Origin: Methylomonas sp. ZR1
GTDB taxonomy: Bacteria > Pseudomonadota > Gammaproteobacteria > Methylococcales > Methylomonadaceae
DNA: 64,000 bases
Assembly (NCBI RefSeq): GCF_013141865.1
Contig: NZ_RCST01000001.1
Span: 1,054,001 to 1,118,000 of the forward strand
Direction: 5' to 3'
This document shows positions 17,699-26,937 of the stretch, in pieces. The notes beneath the pieces were generated by a model. It was not told where the DNA came from. It was given only the letters and a program-made list of their open reading frames with translations, and searched no databases. Made by a program: the position numbers and the translations under genes. The first letter of the stretch is position 1. The number at the start of each line of letters is the position of its first letter.

Positions 17699-19831
17699 AT
17701 GATGAAACCCGAATATACCGTGATGGATACATTGGCTCGGTCAGGCAACCCCGGTCCCGGTAAGCCGGCGTTATTGATTCCGCCTTTCGATGCGTGGTCA
17801 CCCGCCGAGGTGCTGGCGCATTTTCGCCAGCGCGGCGTCGACAACTACTTTCCGCTCAAATCCGGAAAAGCCAAACATGTCGCCAGCGCGGCGCCGATTC
17901 TCGACAACCAATTTACCCTGAATAACGAAACCCACCGCTTAAGCAGCGGATTCGATTGGTTGCATAATCCCAGCGCCGATCTGGAATGGTTGATTCTGCT
18001 GCACAAGTTTTATTACGCCCGCGATCTGGCCTTGGCTTACGACTACAGCGGCGACGAACGTTATGCCGAAAAATGGGTAGCATTGGTCGGTTCCTGGATC
18101 AAGCAAGTGCCGGACGGGTTTGTGAACAGCCAGGTGACTGGCCGCCGCTTGCAGCAATGGCTGCTGGCTTACCATTACTTCGTGCCTAATCGAAACTGCC
18201 GAGCAATAAGCGCCGAATTTTTGCAGGCTTTTTTGCATTCGATACAGTCACAGGCGGTCTTTCTCAGCCGCAATCTAACCCCGGAAGGCAATCACCGCAC
18301 CATCGAGCTGTCAGCGATTTTCACGGTTGCGATTTTATTTCCGGAGCTCGGCGCCTCGGCAGACTTGCTGGCCTTTGCCCAACGCGAACTGCTGGCCAAT
18401 CTGCGCCAAGATTTCCTGGCCGACGGCGTGCAAAAAGAGCTGTCCACCGACTATCACCATACGGTGTTGAAGAACTTTCTGCGGGTTCGCGAACTAGCCG
18501 ATTTAAACGGCATGACCTTGCCCGAGCCATTTGATGCCGTCATCGAAAAAGCCCTGGAATTTTCAATTTACGCCCACAAACCCGACGGCTGGCTACCGGC
18601 CATCAACGACGGCGACGTCAACAGCTACTTGTCTCTGTTGGGTAAAGCCGAACACTATTATCCCAGCGAGGCGTTGCGCTATGTGCTTAGCCAAGGTAAG
18701 CAAGGCCAGCCGCCGGCGCAACGCTCGCGGCTGTTTGCCGACAGCGGTTACTGTATTTTGCGTAGCGACTGGGCCGAACGGCCTCATGCCGACGGCCGTT
18801 ACCTGTTTTTCGATTGCGGCGATTTGGGTTTTGGCAGCCACGGCCATTACGACTTATTAAGTTTTGAAATGGCCGCTTTCGGCCGTTCCTTGATAGTCGA
18901 TCCGGGCCGGTTTACCTATCACGAACACCAAAGCGACGATGTCAATTGGCGGTATGCGTTTAAAGGCACGGCCGCACACAACACGGTCATGATCGATGGC
19001 AAAGATCAAATGGCCTACCAATGCCATGAGCCGGTCGGCCCGCAACCCCACGCCGGGGTAATCCGTTTTGAATCGAATCAAGGCTTTGATTTTGTGCATG
19101 GCCGCGCACTCAGCCCGCGTTACGAAGTCGATTATCAGCGCAGCATCTTCTTTGCCGAAAACGAGTATTGGATTGTCAGCGATCTGTTAAGCGGCGGCGC
19201 CAGCCATAGCTACCAACAATATTTTCATTTGCCGCCGCCATCTCTAGCGCCAATCCAGCTGCTGAACAGTCAGCAAGGCCAGGGCATTTGCCTGCCTAAC
19301 CTAATAATCGCGCAGGTGCCGCGTATCGAGGTGGCGATGCGCATTGAATCCGGCTGGTTTTCGCCGGAGTATGGCGTCAAACACGCCGCGCCGGTGCTGT
19401 GTTTCAGCCAAGAGGGCGACGGTACCCGTTGGTTTCAAACCGTGCTTTATCCCTATCGGGATGACGCGCCAGACATCCGGATCGACAGCTTGCCGGTCAG
19501 TCAGTCGCAGCATCTGGCAACGCCAATGCAGGCCATGGCTTTGAGTATTACCTTAAAGACCGCCGACACCGTTTATCGCGACTGTTTTTTTGTTAGCCAT
19601 ATCAATAAGCCTGCGGAATACCGCTTTGCGGATATTGTCTGCCGGGCGCGGCTGTTGTTCGTACGTCGCAATCCGCTGGGGGAGATCGTCAGCTTGCAAG
19701 CCGATGCCGCCGAAAGTCTGAGCATTGCCGGCCGCACGCTATTAGACAGCCTCGACAAACCGGTTGTATTGAATTATCGGCAAAGCCCGACCAATCCAGC
19801 ACCATCAGCAGCTTGGGAGTGCGCGGCATGA
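17699..19831 (+). CDS. Heparinase II/III-like protein, copy B
   Basis: A 710-residue paralogue of the preceding gene, starting on the base after its stop codon. Equivalent motifs are conserved: NPSADLEWLILLHKFYYA, NHRTIELSAIF, GSHGHYDLLSFEMAAFGRSL, DPGRFTY and HNTVMIDG. It has about 30 extra N-terminal residues and again no clear signal peptide. The tandem pair indicates a duplication that has been kept, so the copies may differ in substrate or form a heteromer. Its stop overlaps the next gene by ATGA. Lyase activity is inferred from the family; catalytic Tyr/His assignment needs structural comparison. Confidence 0.87.
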   Translation: MMKPEYTVMDTLARSGNPGPGKPALLIPPFDAWSPAEVLAHFRQRGVDNYFPLKSGKAKHVASAAPILDNQFTLNNETHRLSSGFDWLHNPSADLEWLILLHKFYYARDLALAYDYSGDERYAEKWVALVGSWIKQVPDGFVNSQVTGRRLQQWLLAYHYFVPNRNCRAISAEFLQAFLHSIQSQAVFLSRNLTPEGNHRTIELSAIFTVAILFPELGASADLLAFAQRELLANLRQDFLADGVQKELSTDYHHTVLKNFLRVRELADLNGMTLPEPFDAVIEKALEFSIYAHKPDGWLPAINDGDVNSYLSLLGKAEHYYPSEALRYVLSQGKQGQPPAQRSRLFADSGYCILRSDWAERPHADGRYLFFDCGDLGFGSHGHYDLLSFEMAAFGRSLIVDPGRFTYHEHQSDDVNWRYAFKGTAAHNTVMIDGKDQMAYQCHEPVGPQPHAGVIRFESNQGFDFVHGRALSPRYEVDYQRSIFFAENEYWIVSDLLSGGASHSYQQYFHLPPPSLAPIQLLNSQQGQGICLPNLIIAQVPRIEVAMRIESGWFSPEYGVKHAAPVLCFSQEGDGTRWFQTVLYPYRDDAPDIRIDSLPVSQSQHLATPMQAMALSITLKTADTVYRDCFFVSHINKPAEYRFADIVCRARLLFVRRNPLGEIVSLQADAAESLSIAGRTLLDSLDKPVVLNYRQSPTNPAPSAAWECAA

Positions 19832-21156
19832 ATCAAGACCCGCAATTTCCGCAGATGCCGACGGCATTGAATCCGACCTTGATGGGCCCTTTGCTAAATT
19901 GGCTGCTGGACGATGCGGATAATCCAGCGTCCGGATGCGGCTGGCAGATCGGCGAAAAACGCTACAAACCGGGGAAGAGCCTGTTGGTGGGTTATCGGTG
20001 GACTGGACAATCTGACAATCCGCACACCCGCTTTGCCACCGGGCGGCTATGCTCGCCGGCCGAGGTCAATCGGGAATTTGAACGGGAACTCGCCAAACGC
20101 CCGGACTTGGCGAAAGGCGCGCTGACGCTATTACAACACCCGGCCATGCTGGTGTGGGCGTTTCCGTATGATCGCAAACTGCGCCAGCTGCCCACGCTGC
20201 TGGACCACGCGGCGATGGCGATCCGCCTGCAAGCACCCGACCTGCTTGGCATGCCTCTAGAAAGTTTGCAATCCGAAGTGTTGCATTATCTTGCCGAATG
20301 TTCCTGCATGATTCGTTACAGCGTGCAAACTGCCGAATCAGCGCAGCCGCGGCCGGTGTATGCCAAAAATTATGCCGATGACGCGGGCCGGGAAACCTTT
20401 GCCGTCATGCGCCAACTTAACGGGTCATTTAACTGGGGTGCCGAGGCGTTGGCTTTTGACGCGGACACGCTGACGCTTTGGCAAGACCATCTGCCCGGTC
20501 AGGCTTTGACGTGGGCGGCGTTGCAGGCAGACATGGATGGGGCGCTGGCCGATAAGATGGCACAGTGCGTGGCGGAGTTGCACGCCTGCCATATCGATAC
20601 GCCAAGATGTTACACGCAAAGCGATGTGGTGCAGGGTTTGTTGGATACGCCAACGCTGGCCGAGCAAGTTCGCCCGGAATGGGCCGGTCGAATTGCCCGC
20701 TCGGTAAACAGTTTGTTGGCGCAGGCGCCGCGTCAAACGCCATCTGAGCTGGCGACGCTGCACCACGACTTGAAACTGAATAACTTTTTATATGACGGTC
20801 AGCGCTTGGGCTTGATCGATATGGACTGCGTATGCCTCGGCGATCCCCTGCTGGATCTGGCCAGCCTGATCGCCAATATTTATTTAAACGGCATCCGCGA
20901 TGCGGCCTCGATTGAATCCATCCATCCACTGGTCAATCGCTTGGTATTGAGTTACCAACGTCACCGTCGGCAGACGCTGAATTTGGCGGATTTACGTTGG
21001 CAGGTTGCCGCCGCGTTGATACACGAAGTGGTGCGCCGCAGTTTGCGTCAATTGGACGAAACACGCCTCAAACAAATTAAACGCTATCTGGAACTGAGCG
21101 ATATGTACGCGGGGCGCTGTGGGCAGGCTGCTGGGGTGGACGATGTACTCATCTGA
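19828..21156 (+). CDS. APH/choline-kinase-like phosphotransferase, paralogue 1
   Basis: A 442-residue protein whose C-terminal half is a protein-kinase-like fold of the aminoglycoside/choline kinase type. The catalytic loop is LHHDLKLNNFLYDG and the metal-binding region is LIDMDCVCLGDPLLDLASL (about residues 310-350), both intact, so it should bind ATP and transfer phosphate. The N-terminal half (GWQIGEKRYKPGKSLLVGYR) carries the small lobe. ATG 19828 overlaps the preceding stop, with GGGAG upstream. In this operon a small sugar or lipid headgroup is a more likely substrate than an antibiotic. It is separated from a second kinase by a phosphatase gene. Confidence 0.82.
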   Translation: MNQDPQFPQMPTALNPTLMGPLLNWLLDDADNPASGCGWQIGEKRYKPGKSLLVGYRWTGQSDNPHTRFATGRLCSPAEVNREFERELAKRPDLAKGALTLLQHPAMLVWAFPYDRKLRQLPTLLDHAAMAIRLQAPDLLGMPLESLQSEVLHYLAECSCMIRYSVQTAESAQPRPVYAKNYADDAGRETFAVMRQLNGSFNWGAEALAFDADTLTLWQDHLPGQALTWAALQADMDGALADKMAQCVAELHACHIDTPRCYTQSDVVQGLLDTPTLAEQVRPEWAGRIARSVNSLLAQAPRQTPSELATLHHDLKLNNFLYDGQRLGLIDMDCVCLGDPLLDLASLIANIYLNGIRDAASIESIHPLVNRLVLSYQRHRRQTLNLADLRWQVAAALIHEVVRRSLRQLDETRLKQIKRYLELSDMYAGRCGQAAGVDDVLI

Positions 21157-21787
21157 TCAGCCACGGCGGATTTATCTGGCCCGTCACGGCCAAAGCGAAT
21201 TAAATCTGCAACAACGGATTTCCGGTCAGGCTGATGCGAAACTATCCGCCAAAGGCATGCAGCAAGCTGAAGCCTTGGCGGACGTGCTGAAACAGGAAAC
21301 TTTGAACACGATATACAGCAGCAGCCTGACCCGCGCCATACAAACCGCCACACCCACCGCTGCCATGCATGACTTGCCCCTCAAGACTTTGGACGGTTTG
21401 CGGGAAATTGGTTTGGGTATTCTGGAAGGCCGGCATGTTGACGAGCGCGACCCGGAGGCCAGCCGGTTATGGGCGGCGCGGGAACAAGATAAACACGGCT
21501 TCAGCGTACCCGGTTGTGAAGCGTATGCGGATTTTAGCGCGCGGGTGCTGAGCACTCTGCAAGCCATATTGGCCGGCGGCGGAGAGGCGATGTTGATCGT
21601 CGCCCATCGCAACACCAACGAAATCATCTTGAATCAGTTGTTGGGCGCCGATTTTGCCGGCGTAGCCGAGATCAACGTCAAAAACAAATACCTATACGCC
21701 ATCGATTTACGCAGCAACACGGAAGTGATGACGATACGCTTGGGCGGGGAACAGCATGGCCGGCGCTATGCGGGGTTGCGCACATGA
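21143..21787 (+). CDS. Histidine phosphatase superfamily protein
   Basis: A 214-residue phosphoglycerate-mutase-like phosphatase. The phosphohistidine motif IYLARHGQSELN is at residues ~10-21, the conserved Arg/Glu regions follow (SSLTRAIQTA and LREIGLGILEGR), and the second catalytic His is in LIVAHRNTNE. ATG 21143 has GGGGTGG upstream; the gene overlaps the previous kinase by 14 bases and the next kinase by ATGA. Comparable small phosphatases act on sugar phosphates in heptose and ribazole pathways. Acting opposite to, or in series with, the flanking kinases is inferred from position. Confidence 0.9.
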   Translation: MYSSDQPRRIYLARHGQSELNLQQRISGQADAKLSAKGMQQAEALADVLKQETLNTIYSSSLTRAIQTATPTAAMHDLPLKTLDGLREIGLGILEGRHVDERDPEASRLWAAREQDKHGFSVPGCEAYADFSARVLSTLQAILAGGGEAMLIVAHRNTNEIILNQLLGADFAGVAEINVKNKYLYAIDLRSNTEVMTIRLGGEQHGRRYAGLRT

Positions 21788-23061
21788 CTAACCCCTTGGC
21801 GCAATTTGCCCCTCTACTGGACGGCGATCTGATGGCCGCTGCGCTGCAGCAGCATTTGCCCGAGTGCCGGGCGGGCGACTGGCAAGTGACCGGCTGCGAG
21901 ATTCAGCATCCGCGTTACAAGACTTATCGGGCTGCTGAAAACCGCGAGCGCTCGCTTTTATCACTGGTTTACCATCTGCGCGGCCGGCATCCAGCGAAAA
22001 TGACCGCCGAGCAGCGCATACTCTACGCCCGCGCTTACTTGGGCAACCGCAGCCAGCAGGCCTACACCGAAGCGCAAGCCAACGGCGAGCGGGCGATACA
22101 TCTGGCCGCGCTGGGCATGGTTGGCTGGCGCTTTCCTGACGATCCGGCAATGCCTTGGTTGGCGGATTTGATGGACAGTCGGCAGATTGCCGAGTTAGGA
22201 CAACTGCCAATATCGGCTATCGAGATCGTCAATTATCGGCCGGAAATTCGCTGTACGGCTCGTTACCGATTCGCTGCTAGCGAAACCGAGCCGGCGCGGG
22301 TGGTTTATGGCAAAACGTATGCCGATGAACGAGGTCGGGAGGTCTATACCAACCTGCAGGCGCTGCAACTTCAATCGGCCGCCGCCTTTGTCATGCCTGA
22401 AGCCTTGGCTTACGACGCCGATAGCCACACTTTGTGGTTAGAAGGCTTGCAGGGCCAAATGCTTACCGAGTTGGATTTTACAGCCGGTGTCGCAGAGAAA
22501 ATCCCGACCTTAGCTCATGCACTTGCCGCTTTTCACCAAGTCACACCTCCGCCTCTGCCGGTCGTTACCTCGCAGCAACAGCTAAAAGAGTGGCACAAGA
22601 AAGCCGATAAATTGAGCCACGCCTATCCAGCCGTCCAGCCGGCTCTGACTGGGTTACTCAACGAATTACGCCAAGATTGCCCCGAGTTTGAAGTGTTAGG
22701 TTTGATCCACGGCGATTTTCACATCGATCAATTACTGGTGTTGCCGAACGGCCGATTGGCGCTGTTCGATTACGACGAGTTGGCATTGGGCGACCCATTG
22801 CAGGATTTGGCCAATTTTGCGGCGGATTTATACAACTATCCCTACCCGCTTGCCACGATAGACCAGCTCGTTCAGCAACTGTTTACGGGCTATGCAGCCG
22901 CCAACCACAACCAAATCGACCCGCAACGCTTTGTCTGGCATCTGCGTGGCCAGTTATTGACCCGCGCTTACCGTTGCTTCATCCAGCAAAAACCCGAGGT
23001 GCCGCAACGGGTTGCCGATTTTATGGCGCTGGCTTTGCGTCCCTGGCCGCTGGCCGACTGA
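21784..23061 (+). CDS. APH/choline-kinase-like phosphotransferase, paralogue 2
   Basis: A 425-residue kinase-fold protein. The catalytic loop is LIHGDFHIDQLLV and the metal-binding stretch LALFDYDELALGDPLQDLANF (around residues 310-350), the canonical HGD-x-H-x2-N/Q and D-x-D/E-x5-GDP-x2-DLA patterns, with Gln at the usual Asn position. The upstream part resembles paralogue 1 (VVYGKTYADERGRE compared with PVYAKNYADDAGRE), so the two are related by duplication. Its start overlaps the phosphatase stop (ATGA). Together they form a kinase-phosphatase-kinase cassette in front of an ABC exporter. Substrate unknown. Confidence 0.82.
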   Translation: MTNPLAQFAPLLDGDLMAAALQQHLPECRAGDWQVTGCEIQHPRYKTYRAAENRERSLLSLVYHLRGRHPAKMTAEQRILYARAYLGNRSQQAYTEAQANGERAIHLAALGMVGWRFPDDPAMPWLADLMDSRQIAELGQLPISAIEIVNYRPEIRCTARYRFAASETEPARVVYGKTYADERGREVYTNLQALQLQSAAAFVMPEALAYDADSHTLWLEGLQGQMLTELDFTAGVAEKIPTLAHALAAFHQVTPPPLPVVTSQQQLKEWHKKADKLSHAYPAVQPALTGLLNELRQDCPEFEVLGLIHGDFHIDQLLVLPNGRLALFDYDELALGDPLQDLANFAADLYNYPYPLATIDQLVQQLFTGYAAANHNQIDPQRFVWHLRGQLLTRAYRCFIQQKPEVPQRVADFMALALRPWPLAD

Positions 23062-23080
23062 ATTCACCGGAAAAATGCCC

Positions 23081-24883
23081 ATGACCGACCCCACTCAATC
23101 GAACAGCCGCTTCAGACAAATCGTGTGGGCGCATCTGCGCCGGGTCCGCGGCAGTATCGTCGCGGCGATTGTCTGCATTATCGGTTCCACCCTGACCAGC
23201 CTGATCGTGCCGTGGCCGCTGAAGCTGATTTTCGATCATGTGTTGCTGAATCATCCCTTGCCGGACCATCTGGCCGCCGCGCAACCGCTGTTGCACGGCG
23301 GCAGCGAACAAGCGTTGTGGATACTCTGCGGCAGCATGGTGCTGATTGCCCTGTGCAAAGGCGTGTTTTCCTATTACCAATTGTTTCTGACCTCGCGTAT
23401 CGGCTATTTGCTGGTCTACACCTTGCGCAGCGAATTGTTCGACCATTTGCAACGCCTGTCGCTGGCCTTTCACAGCAGTACGCCGTCCGGCGAGTTGCTG
23501 AACAAGCTCACCAGCGATACCAATACCTTGAAGGACGTCTACGCCGACTCGGCTTTGACCTTTACTACCCACGTGCTGACCGTGTTAGGCATGTTCGCGA
23601 TCATGTTCAGCCTGAGCGTTAAACTGAGTTTGATCGTGCTGGCCAGTTTTCCGCTGCTGTGTCTGGCTATCGTGCTGATTTATCGCCGGGTCAAGCGCTC
23701 GGCGCGCAAGCAACGCCATAATGAAGGCCGCTTGGCGTCGCGGGTCAGCGAACTGTTGAACGCGGTGCCGCTGGTGCAAACCTACGGCATGGAAGATGTC
23801 GAGCGCGAGCGCTTTGATGTGGAAAGCAGCCAATCGATGACCGAAAGCGTGCGTACCGCGCGCATCGAGGCCGGGGCGACACGGATGATCGAAATCATCA
23901 GCGCCATCGGCACCGGTATCGTGGTGCTATTTGGCTGTTTGCAAGTGTTCGACGGGGTGCTGACGCCGGGCGATGTGCTGGTGTTCAGCTCGTACATCGC
24001 CCAAATGTATCAACCGATTCGGCAAATCACCCGCTTGTCGACGCGATTTTCCAAGGCCAGCGTCAGCATCGAGCGCATCAGCGAAATTCTGGATACCGAG
24101 CCGGACATTCAGGACCCACCGGATGCCATAGTGCCCAGCGGCTTGCGCGGCGAAATCGAATTTCGTCAGGTTTCCTTCGGCTATCCGACCGGCAAACCCA
24201 TCCTGCGGGATGTTTCGTTTCATATTCAACCGGGCGAACGGGTGGCGTTGGTTGGCGCTTCCGGGGCCGGCAAATCGACGATTGCCCGCTTGCTGATCCG
24301 TCTTTACGATCCACAACAGGGCGTTGTGCGCATCGACAGCATTGAAGTTGATCGTTATCAACGCGCCGGCTTACGCCGGGAAATCGGCGTGGTGTTGCAG
24401 GATTCGATACTGTTCGGCACTAGCATTCGCGAGAACATCGGCTACGGCAGCCCGGATGCCACGATTGAAGACATCGAAGCCGCCGCGCGTCTGGTGCATG
24501 CCGACGAATTCATCCGCAATCTGCCGGACAGTTACGACACGGTGTTGGGCGAAAGCGGCGGCAATCTGTCCGGCGGCCAAAAACAACGCTTGTGTCTGGC
24601 ACGGGCCTTGTTGCGCCAATCCTCGATTCTGATTCTGGACGAGCCCACCTCGGCAGTCGATGCCCAATCCCAGGCCTTGATCCGCGATGCCATCGACCAA
24701 CTGCACGGTGGCAAAACCGTGCTGATGATCGCTCATCAATTTCACACCATCCGCCATTTCGACCGGATTTTAGTGTTGAAGCAAGGCGTGATTGTCGAGC
24801 AAGGCAGCCATGAAGCTTTGATGCAGATGGGCGGCCATTATCACGAACTGTATAAACTCCAACACGGGTTGCGTGCTGCATGA
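23081..24883 (+). CDS. MsbA-like ABC exporter (fused permease and ATPase)
   Basis: A 600-residue half-transporter that should work as a homodimer. An N-terminal six-helix exporter domain (to about residue 320) is followed by an ATPase domain: Walker A GASGAGKST near residue 390, signature LSGGQKQR near 496, Walker B ILILDEPTS near 515 and the H-loop IAHQ near 549. Translation may start at 23081 or at ATG 23075, two codons earlier; GGA upstream fits the former better. This group flips lipid-linked substrates, polysaccharide precursors or peptides across the inner membrane. In this operon it is the obvious candidate for exporting the glycolipid or oligosaccharide product. Its stop overlaps the next glycosyltransferase by ATGA. 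Confidence 0.92.
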   Translation: MTDPTQSNSRFRQIVWAHLRRVRGSIVAAIVCIIGSTLTSLIVPWPLKLIFDHVLLNHPLPDHLAAAQPLLHGGSEQALWILCGSMVLIALCKGVFSYYQLFLTSRIGYLLVYTLRSELFDHLQRLSLAFHSSTPSGELLNKLTSDTNTLKDVYADSALTFTTHVLTVLGMFAIMFSLSVKLSLIVLASFPLLCLAIVLIYRRVKRSARKQRHNEGRLASRVSELLNAVPLVQTYGMEDVERERFDVESSQSMTESVRTARIEAGATRMIEIISAIGTGIVVLFGCLQVFDGVLTPGDVLVFSSYIAQMYQPIRQITRLSTRFSKASVSIERISEILDTEPDIQDPPDAIVPSGLRGEIEFRQVSFGYPTGKPILRDVSFHIQPGERVALVGASGAGKSTIARLLIRLYDPQQGVVRIDSIEVDRYQRAGLRREIGVVLQDSILFGTSIRENIGYGSPDATIEDIEAAARLVHADEFIRNLPDSYDTVLGESGGNLSGGQKQRLCLARALLRQSSILILDEPTSAVDAQSQALIRDAIDQLHGGKTVLMIAHQFHTIRHFDRILVLKQGVIVEQGSHEALMQMGGHYHELYKLQHGLRAA

Positions 24884-26091
24884 ACCACAACAAACCGCGC
24901 TTATTGCTGTATTGCCAGCATTCACTGGGTATGGGCCATTGGGTCCGAGCCATGACTTTGGCCAATGCCTTGAGCCGCGAATTTCGGGTGACGTTTCTGA
25001 ACGGCGGTCGCGCTCCCGATCATCAGACAACTGCTGGCGACCTGGATATGTTGAATCTGCCGCCTCTGGGCATGGGCGAGGATCATCAGTTGTATAGTCA
25101 GGATGAGCGTTACAGCGTTAAGGAAGCACTGGCGATGCGCCGGCAATTGATACTCGATACCTATGCCTTACTCAGGCCGGAAGTGGTATTGATCGAGCTG
25201 TTCCCGTTCGGCCGCAAGAAATTGGCCGGCGAGTTGCTGCCGCTGTTAAAGGCTGCGCGCCGGGATAAGCAGGACCGGCCGCTGGTGTTGTGCAGTCTGC
25301 GCGACATCATGGTCAACGCCCGCAAGGATCAGAGCCGCCACGACGACCGCGCGCGCTGGATCACCGACCGCTATTTCGACGGCCTGTTGGTGCACGCCGA
25401 TCCCAGGTTTGCCCGTTTGGAAGACAGTTTTAAGTCGCGACATCCCTTGCAAACCCCGCTGCTGTACACCGGTTTTGTCGCTCCCGGTCGCGTGCCGGCC
25501 GCGATCAAACTGCCACGGCGCGGCGTGTTGGTGTCGGCCGGTGGCGGCATGGTCGGCGCACCGTTGTTTCAAGCGGCGATTCAGGCTCATGCTATCAATT
25601 GGAAGGCTGACAAATTACCGATGACCATCGTCGCCGGGCCGTTTTTGCCGGAAGCGGATTGGCAGGAACTATCGGCGCAAGCCCAAGGTATGGAGGGTCT
25701 GACCCTGTTGCGCTCGGTGCCGGCGATGCAGCCTTTGTTGGAGGCGCACAGCCTGTCGGTGAGTCAATGCGGTTACAACACGGTGATGGATATTCTGGAG
25801 TCGGGCACGCCCGCTTTAGTCGTGCCGTTCTTGCGCGGCCAGGAAGACGAGCAGATTCAAAGGGCGCAAAAGTTAGCCGAACTGGGCTTGGTCGAAATGC
25901 TGCATCCAAGCGAATCGACCGGCCAACGCTTGGCCGAGCGGATTAGGCAGCTGCGGGATTTTTTGCCTAATCCTTCCGGCCTGAATCTGGCTGGCGCCGA
26001 CCATACCGTGCGACTGATTCAAGAATTGCTGGCCGGCAAAAACAATTCGCTTGCCGAGTCGCAGCCGAAGGAGTGCGCCCATGCCTGCTGA
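24880..26091 (+). CDS. MurG-like glycosyltransferase, paralogue 2 of the glycan operon
   Basis: A 403-residue GT-B-type protein. The N-terminus has LLLYCQHSLGMGHWVRAMTL, with the MurG-like G.GH loop; a distinctive internal motif VVLIELFPFGRKKL is shared with the third paralogue. The donor-binding half contains VSAGGGMVGAPLF and VSQCGYNTVMDIL followed by GTPALVVPF and an EDEQ run. It starts at the ATGA overlap with the ABC exporter gene. As with its relatives, the donor and acceptor are unknown. Its lack of membrane segments fits a cytoplasmic or peripheral enzyme. Confidence 0.82.
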   Translation: MNHNKPRLLLYCQHSLGMGHWVRAMTLANALSREFRVTFLNGGRAPDHQTTAGDLDMLNLPPLGMGEDHQLYSQDERYSVKEALAMRRQLILDTYALLRPEVVLIELFPFGRKKLAGELLPLLKAARRDKQDRPLVLCSLRDIMVNARKDQSRHDDRARWITDRYFDGLLVHADPRFARLEDSFKSRHPLQTPLLYTGFVAPGRVPAAIKLPRRGVLVSAGGGMVGAPLFQAAIQAHAINWKADKLPMTIVAGPFLPEADWQELSAQAQGMEGLTLLRSVPAMQPLLEAHSLSVSQCGYNTVMDILESGTPALVVPFLRGQEDEQIQRAQKLAELGLVEMLHPSESTGQRLAERIRQLRDFLPNPSGLNLAGADHTVRLIQELLAGKNNSLAESQPKECAHAC

Positions 26092-26923
26092 TTGGCTGTC
26101 TCCGGTCTGCGCGGCATTGGATGCCAGAGAGCGGTCACTCGAGATTTTCTTTCGCGACGACGACGCCGGCTGGGATGATGATCGGCTTTATGCATTGCTG
26201 GACTGCTTTCGGGATTGCCATACACCCATCGATCTTGCGGTGATTCCCGAGGCGCTTAGCCTGTCGTTGGCTGACTCGTTACTGGAACGTTGGCGGCGAA
26301 ATCCAATTCTGTTGGGATTGCATCAACATGGCTACAGCCATCACAACCATGAAAGCCAAGGCCGCAAATGCGAATTTGGCATCAGCCGCAGCGAAGAGCG
26401 GCAATTTAAGGATTTGCTGGCTGGCAAACAACAGCTTGAGTGCCTATTTGGGTCGGCGCTGGACAGCATCTTCACGCCGCCCTGGAACCGTTGCAGCCAA
26501 ACCACGGCTGATAGCCTGATCAAACTGGGTTTTCAAGCCCTGTCGCGCAACCGAGGCGCCGCGCCACTAGATACAGGGACATTGCGGGAAATTTCGGTGG
26601 CTATCGACTGGTGCGGGATCAGAATCAAATCCCCACAGCCTTGGATGGCACTGGGCCAAGCCATAGCTGATTCATTGCACCCGGCGCATTCGGTACCACT
26701 GGGCATCATGTTGCACCACGCCGTGATGGACGGTGACGACCTTGAGCATCTGCAAGCCTTATTGCAGTTATTCCGCGAACATCCCAATACGCGCTGCCGC
26801 TTGATGCGCGAATTTTTACGTCCCGCAGACGTTGTCGATATGGCGACCCGTGCTTTGGCGCTTGATTCCCTGGTCAAGCCGTTGACGCCCCTCGGCCTTG
26901 CCTCTGATAAACCCATCCACTGA
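26081..26923 (+). CDS. Polysaccharide deacetylase-like protein
   Basis: A 280-residue protein with features of the NodB-like carbohydrate esterase fold: the metal-site aspartates in FFRDDDAGWDDD near residue 25, a histidine motif GLHQHGYSHHNH near residue 85 and the catalytic-base region TPPWNRC near 140. This pattern fits the group of polysaccharide-deacetylase-like proteins with a HxxxxHxH-type site. No signal peptide is evident. ATG 26081 follows an AAGGAG site and overlaps the preceding gene by 11 bases. Deacetylation of an N-acetyl sugar in the operon's glycan is inferred. Because the HxxxH is somewhat atypical, activity is not certain. Confidence 0.75.
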   Translation: MPADWLSPVCAALDARERSLEIFFRDDDAGWDDDRLYALLDCFRDCHTPIDLAVIPEALSLSLADSLLERWRRNPILLGLHQHGYSHHNHESQGRKCEFGISRSEERQFKDLLAGKQQLECLFGSALDSIFTPPWNRCSQTTADSLIKLGFQALSRNRGAAPLDTGTLREISVAIDWCGIRIKSPQPWMALGQAIADSLHPAHSVPLGIMLHHAVMDGDDLEHLQALLQLFREHPNTRCRLMREFLRPADVVDMATRALALDSLVKPLTPLGLASDKPIH

Positions 26924-26937
26924 TTTTCGTTCCACTG

